Below are positions 58,725 through 64,000 of a DNA stretch of 64,000 bases, one piece after another; the stretch's first letter is position 1; every line of letters starts with the position of its first letter. The position numbers and the translations under genes are program-made. This DNA comes from Echinometra lucunter. Taxonomy: Eukaryota > Echinodermata > Echinoidea > Camarodonta > Echinometridae. The notes beneath the pieces are model-generated. The model was not told the DNA's origin. It searched no databases and saw only the letters and a program-made list of their open reading frames with translations. The stretch is from the NCBI GenBank assembly GCA_029962745.1, contig CM057154.1, positions 19,534,857-19,598,856 on the forward strand. Reading direction: 5' to 3'.

Positions 58725-59220
58725 TTGGGCATGCCCGTTTCCATCAATATGAATCCAGTGGGTTTGGCTTAGTACAGCAATACTAAAAATATATCACCAT
58801 TCCCCCCCCCCCCCCCCATACTTCATACATGTAATGTAGCCTACATACATGTAAATGATTCCATTCCTGATTTCCACTTAAAAGCACATGTATATCAGGG
58901 CATGCTGGTTTCCATTACATTAACCTGAATCTATACGGTTAGGGTTGGGGAGCACTGCAATGCTACAAATATATCATCAATTTTTCACCCATACTGTATA
59001 CATGTACATATAATGTAGCCTACATACATGTATGTGATTCCATTCCTGATTTCTACGTATATCAGTATGCCAATTTCCATTAACATGATATTAAGGGGTG
59101 GGGGAGCACAGCAGTTCTATCTTTTTTTCCCCCGTACTTGCAGTGTAGCCAACATACGTGACTCCATTCCTGATTTCCACGTATATCAGGGCATGCCGGT
59201 TTTCATTAACATGAATCCAG
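58725..59220 (+). repeat. Three-unit tandem array, about 160-200-bp units
   Basis: Each unit holds GATTCCATTCCTGATTTC, a GTATATCAGGGCATGC-like block, TTTCCATTAACATGAAT-like and GTAGCC.ACATAC.TG. The units are unequally diverged. Confidence 0.75.
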
Positions 59221-59504
59221 GCCTCTCTGAAACTGAATCCACCAGAGTGAAATTGGGAATGCGAGCATCTTGCAATGACTGCATTGTAAGGAGTCAGCGA
59301 GAGGGTAGACAAGAATATTACCGTTTCAATCACTCTGCTTGCCAGGGCAAGTAGGAAAAGTAGGCCAATATACAAGGCCAAGCAGATCACATTTTGCCAG
59401 TGCCTACTCAATAAATGTAGGCCTAGACATGTACATATGCAATGTGGATATCCATATATTGTGGCAACTTCATCGCCACATATTATCTTTACACAAAACA
59501 AGGT

Positions 59505-59920
59505 ATAATGTGTCTCGCACATGCATATGCAATCATTCTTGCAGGTAAATTTAACACTTGACCTTATTTGACCTTTGACCTACCTACATGACCTTTGACC
59601 TCTAAATAACATTGAGGGCCATGTTAGGCATCAACTAAGTTTGTATAGAAACAGGCTATTGGTTCAAAAGTTTCTAATCCCAGTAGAAACTTGGGGAGGG
59701 GGTAAATTTTAACATCTGACTTCATTTGACCTTTGACCTACATACATGACCCCCAAGTAACAATGAAGTACATACAGAGCATCTACCATCCAAGTTTGGT
59801 TACAAATGGGCAAATGGTCACAAAGTTCTTCAAGTTTCATAAGCGTCACGGATGGACGACAGATGGATGCCACTAAGGATCCTAGTCTCGCTCCACCTCG
59901 GTGGCTCAACAAAAACTGAC
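59505..59920 (+). repeat. TGACCT-rich dispersed repeat, copy 2
   Basis: Partner of 39137-39370, with an internal partial duplication of the TTTGACCTTTGACCTAC block. Contains three DR1-type direct repeats (59569-59581, 59589-59601, 59727-59739). Confidence 0.6.
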
Positions 59921-60726
59921 AATCATTGTCTTAACATATCTTTTAATTATCATAATTTATTATTATACATGTAACTATCACCCTCGTCATCATCGTTATA
60001 ATTAAAATCAACATTATTAGGAACAAAAATGCATGACCTTAACTGCAAGCATAACATCGAAAAAATTCATGATCCCAGCATTTTCAGACTCAATCCCCTT
60101 GACTGAGTAGACTGCTAAACCACCCTTGACTGCTCATGCCCTTCATTCCAGAGATGCACATACATTATGATATAGCCTAGGTCACTCTTTAATAGCAGGT
60201 CAAATTGAACAGGTCCTTTGATAAAAATCAATATAGGAAATCTATAAAGGAAGGACAACAGTGCACAAGCTATAATGTCATCGTCGCGGGTTCCAAATTA
60301 CACTGTGAATATGAAATTCAAGGTTCGATGGGTATTTATTAAACTGTATGTATATGCAATCAAGACAATGCCTTTGAAGAGAACTTTAGTTGAGTTCTGC
60401 TCAAAATGATGCAAGCTTTCACATTCTTTAATACAGATGTATGTCAGTTTTTCAGATTATCATAGAAAAGTCTGATGAAATGGACTGCCATACAAATGCC
60501 CACATATTTGAAATATGAGGAATAGCCGAAATATTCATACAAAACTATTATACCACTTTGTTTGTTGATTCCCATACAATGTATAGTGCATGTGACCTTT
60601 AGCACGACTGAGCCCTACATGCGCATATCAATTCTCATTGGGTGAACTAAAAATCAAATAATTAAACTTATGCTTCCCAACTGCTTCCATCGTTATATCC
60701 AAAACTTGATGTTTTAGGAGATTTCC

Positions 60727-60730
<4 letters not shown>

Positions 60731-60759
<29 letters not shown>
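60731..60759. repeat. (CT)n microsatellite
   Basis: Pure CT run ending in CTGTCCCTCTCTCC. Confidence 0.9.
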
Positions 60760-60761
<2 letters not shown>

Positions 60762-62884
60762 CCTCTCTCCTTTCCTAGTACCCCTCCCACTAGCCTGTTG
60801 TTGGTCGTACTATTCTGTACGCAAAATAACAAAGTTTCTCCCGAGAGAAGCACTCAAATGTGAATCAGACTGATCTATTTCCAGCTCACTGTAATGCAAC
60901 CTTAAACTGTCCAGGCACTACTGCCAACAACATGCTGAAATACTGCCAAGGAGACATCCTTTTCTTTCCAGGAATAAGCCTGGTTTCACGACAAAATACT
61001 GGCCTATGCTACAATGCACAGCCTTTAGTTTCATAAAGAGAAGGTCCTTAGCATACACTGTATCCTTCCAAAGTTCAGACTATTCAGCCATTTTTATTCG
61101 GACAATTGCAAATCGCATATAAATGAATGCTCAATGCAGAAGCCTACACAGGATGTACGGTGTATGCTGTAGTTTACATGTTTTAGTATGGCTGAATGGG
61201 TCTGAATGCCAAGACTACAGAATTATGAAAATACAACATGCCTGGGAATATTGCCAGCTTACGACACCACGTAGATTGTTCTAAATTCCCCTCCTCAAAA
61301 ACACTGTGTCCTTTGCATGCAAATCCACACAATGAGGATGATAATGATAATATTAGGAGCACTGGATAGTATACGCAAAGTTTGTTGACCTTTGCCTAAT
61401 GTATACCAGCATGACCATCCCCGCCACCAACAACATACTGCATTTACAAGTAATTTACTACCTGGGAATCACAGGAATGGGGAACTTACACACATTCTAT
61501 GCATAATCTCAGCTACAGTATTTCCTTACAGTACGTTGTTGGAGAGAAGATACACAGGCAGTACGCAATATGACTGTAAAAAATGTAAACAGTGATATGT
61601 ACTCCTAAAACCAACCCACTAAAAAAGAAATAATAATATATTAACAAATTTCTAAAATTTCTAAAATAAAGCTAGAGTCCAACCCCCCCCCCCCCCCAAA
61701 AAAAAAGGGGGGGAGAAAGGAGACAAAATTTGTATTTTCTGTTCTTCTGGATATACATGTACGTGCTGAATAAACAATGAAAAATAAACTTCAAATAGGA
61801 ATGGATTCTCCTCAGTCATAATAAAAATTGACATATGCTTCCTTCTTGAATAACTATGTGTTCATAATGTACACAAATGCATAATGTTATAGAGAAGGTG
61901 AACACCTGAAAAACGGAGCATGCGTTGAGGATGTCAAAGAGAAGATGACAATGATAAAAAGCATGCTAATATACATGCACATGTAAGAACATCGTCAGAC
62001 ATTATTTTGCATGATCATATGAAGGAAATTGGGGTAGGAATGAGGATGAGATAGATTAAAAAGAAAGAGAAATGGTGGCATTTTCGTCAAATGTTACCAA
62101 ACAAAATAACAGTTTGTAAGGACATAAAAGATGTACATGTAGGCCTATTGTTTACACTAACAGAGAGATCAAAGGAGTTTGTGTTCAACAGTGATGAATA
62201 TTCACATACTGCCCTATTATCATAAAGACAGTACATCTGCAAGAATATTACTGAGGTACTATCAACCTCTAGGAAAAAAATATGTTTGATATTTCAGTTC
62301 TTGCTATACTTGTTACACTTTTCTTGCTGACGTAATCTCATATTGGGTAAAGTCAACATTCCAGAAATTCCCCCTGATGCCTTTCTGAAAGGGGGGCTAG
62401 CATACTAGACATGATCGATGATGCGCTGCTTATAGGATGTGTGTGACGTACATGGAGAAGATTAATGTTGTGTTCATGCACAAGTTAATCGTCAGAAACG
62501 TCATGATCATCATTATCGCATGACACCCAACAGCAAAGAGGTCTCTTACAAATTAGTCTGCAGTGACAAACTTGCAAAAATTTGCAGACTGAATGGAATT
62601 GAACAAGCATCCAGAGTGAAACAGTGGTAAATTGGGAATTCGAATGGGCAATTCTGAAAAAGCAATATGGAAATACATGTACATACATGTAGGAATTGTT
62701 CATTCACTTGAATCATTCTGCACATAAGATGAAAGGAGAAGTTGAAAAAGTAAAGTTTGGGAAACTGTGAAATAGAATTTTTTTGCAATACATTCTATGG
62801 CCGAGGCACAATCTTTTTCACAACTAAATGTACTGATCTCTTATTTGCACCACACACACACTTCCAGGTGAATATGGTTGAGAT

Positions 62885-63210
62885 AGAGCACTGAACAGAA
62901 CCTTTTTGTAGCATCACCAGGTGCTGGTGCGAAAGGAACTGGGAACTCCTCCAACTCACCAGAGAGTGAGCGATGATATACAAGTCATCACTTTATGACA
63001 TTGAAGACAACCATATCAAAGTCCGAAGTATCATTATCATTTTCAATGAACCGTTTGGTCAGAGCACTGAGTGAAACGTCATTGTATTGTTGGGTGCTGG
63101 TGTGAAAGGGACTGGGAAGAACTCCACCAACTAGAATGATGCACAAGTCATCACCTAGCATGTGATGTCGAAGACTAACATATCAACGTCCCAGGTATCG
63201 GTGACTCTAT
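62885..63210 (+). repeat. Two-unit local duplication
   Basis: GGTGCTGGTG.GAAAGG.ACTGGGAA, then CTCC.CCAACT, CAAGTCATCAC and GAAGAC blocks occur twice, about 170 bp apart, with moderate divergence. Confidence 0.65.
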
Positions 63211-63639
63211 TTATAGGCTGCAGACGGCTAAATTTAACCGCTAATCCCCTGCAAGTTGATTATGGTATTACTATTAAGCACACCACATTAAGTTTCCAAC
63301 CGACTGCCAGCAGAAGAACTTTTCTTCTAAAACATTCAATGATGTGTGGTTTCTGGGAGATCTTTAGCCTTGTTAAGAAAACACCAGGTCATGGAATCTG
63401 ACTCATACTGCTTGACCAAGAACTGACTTATATTGGTTATCAAAGTACAGCATTAATTATCTTTAAAAATCGGAATTGCTTCTTGAGGTTTCGTATTTCA
63501 TATATCAATATACATCATTTATCAACGAAGTCGAATTATTTATAGGCTTCTTGTGACGAGTAAATCAAAACTTCCAAGTTCCCAAGACAACTTCTGCTCT
63601 GACATGATACAAAAGTCGTTCTCTCTTATCAAAGAAAGA

Positions 63640-63850
63640 AGTGAATTTGCCATAAAACACTTCACCATGTCACCAAAATCTATCCATACACTGTAAGGCA
63701 GTAACTCTAAAATAACAGTCGCATTGTCACGACTGGATTTTCATAAGAAGAACTTTAAAAACAATTTTGTGTCATCTTTTCTGCACACAATACATGTACA
63801 TTCAGGGGCATTTCTTGCAGTGACATGACGACTTGGTAACATCTGAGACC
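63640..63850 (+). repeat. Dispersed repeat, diverged copy of 4120-4335
   Basis: TTTGCCATAAAACACTTCA, GTAACTCTAAAATAACA, TTTTCTGCACACA and CATTCAGGGGCATTT follow the order of 4120-4335. Confidence 0.5.
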
Positions 63851-64000
63851 TCAGACATGACCTTTTCTCTATGGATTATTAATCAAAAGTCTTTCATAAA
63901 ACCAATCACCTCATTACAGGTGTTGTATGCTACAGCAAGGTAGCATTTTTTCCCCATCAAAATCCTACATTTCAGGAAATTAATCAGCAATGTGCAGTCC

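Larger units (their letters stand above)
53289..64000 (-). other. Sequence upstream of the first visible KSR exon (intron or 5' flank)
   Basis: I searched both strands for the missing N-terminal CA1 helix (LIDIS..L..LR..C) and for a CpG-type promoter and found neither. It is therefore probably intron, with the first exon beyond 64000. It holds MITE copies (54368, 57376), a three-unit tandem array (58725-59220), a repeat with nuclear-receptor-type DR1 motifs (59505-59920) and a duplicated segment at 62885-63210. Confidence 0.55.

Noticed and set aside
59091..59522. 143-codon minus-strand open frame
   Set aside because: It overlaps the tandem array and a dispersed repeat, shows no domain or coding bias, and has no sensible splice context.

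Overview
The window is a piece of an animal genome, almost entirely intronic. It is AT-rich, full of microsatellites, foldback MITEs and non-LTR retrotransposon tails, and has GT-AG introns of 0.8 to 20 kb. The repeat content (marine-invertebrate palindromic elements, TTAA-bounded MITEs, L2-like 3' ends) and the protein, which is closer to vertebrate KSR than to fly KSR in its Ser/Thr-rich block, suggest a non-vertebrate deuterostome. A sea urchin or other echinoderm is my best guess, but this is inference.

One gene is recognisable: an orthologue of kinase suppressor of Ras (KSR), the RAF/MEK/ERK scaffold, on the minus strand. Seven exons can be placed, with matching splice phases, from 53288 down to 942. 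They encode about 421 residues of the regulatory N-terminal half: two CA1 (coiled-coil/SAM-like) exons at 53154-53288 and 32866-33013; two exons of the Pro/Ser-rich CA2 region at 27207-27609 and 24627-24760; two exons that together make the C1 zinc finger (CA3) at 7316-7435 and 6454-6554; and the Ser/Thr-rich CA4 exon with an FKFP ERK-docking motif at 942-1164. The first coding exon(s) should lie upstream of 53288, possibly beyond the right edge. The pseudokinase domain (CA5) must lie beyond the left edge. I could place neither in the window.

The most consequential structural fact concerns the assembly. Positions 2844-11950 and 12451-21581 are the same about 9.1 kb of sequence, separated by exactly 500 N, with copy 1 ending and copy 2 beginning right at the gap. 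The copies differ largely by small indels. This is best read as two overlapping contig ends that were not merged. It duplicates the two C1 exons, so automatic annotation could report a false tandem C1 domain or a frameshifted KSR. Neither copy has a fully intact version of the first C1 exon; combining the two restores the frame.

The rest is intron and mobile DNA: at least six distinct insertions of a TTAA-CCC...GGG-TTAA (piggyBac-like) MITE family, three copies of a TTAAAGGG-ended foldback element, two copies of a third TTAA-bounded family, several short hairpin elements sharing a CAGCCAATCAGA core, L2-like and (AAAT)n-tailed retrotransposon 3' ends, local tandem duplications, long purine/pyrimidine tracts, and a few CpG-rich or factor-site-rich patches that could be intronic regulatory DNA. 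I found no convincing second protein gene, rRNA, functional tRNA or CRISPR array, and no evidence for a wholly new system.
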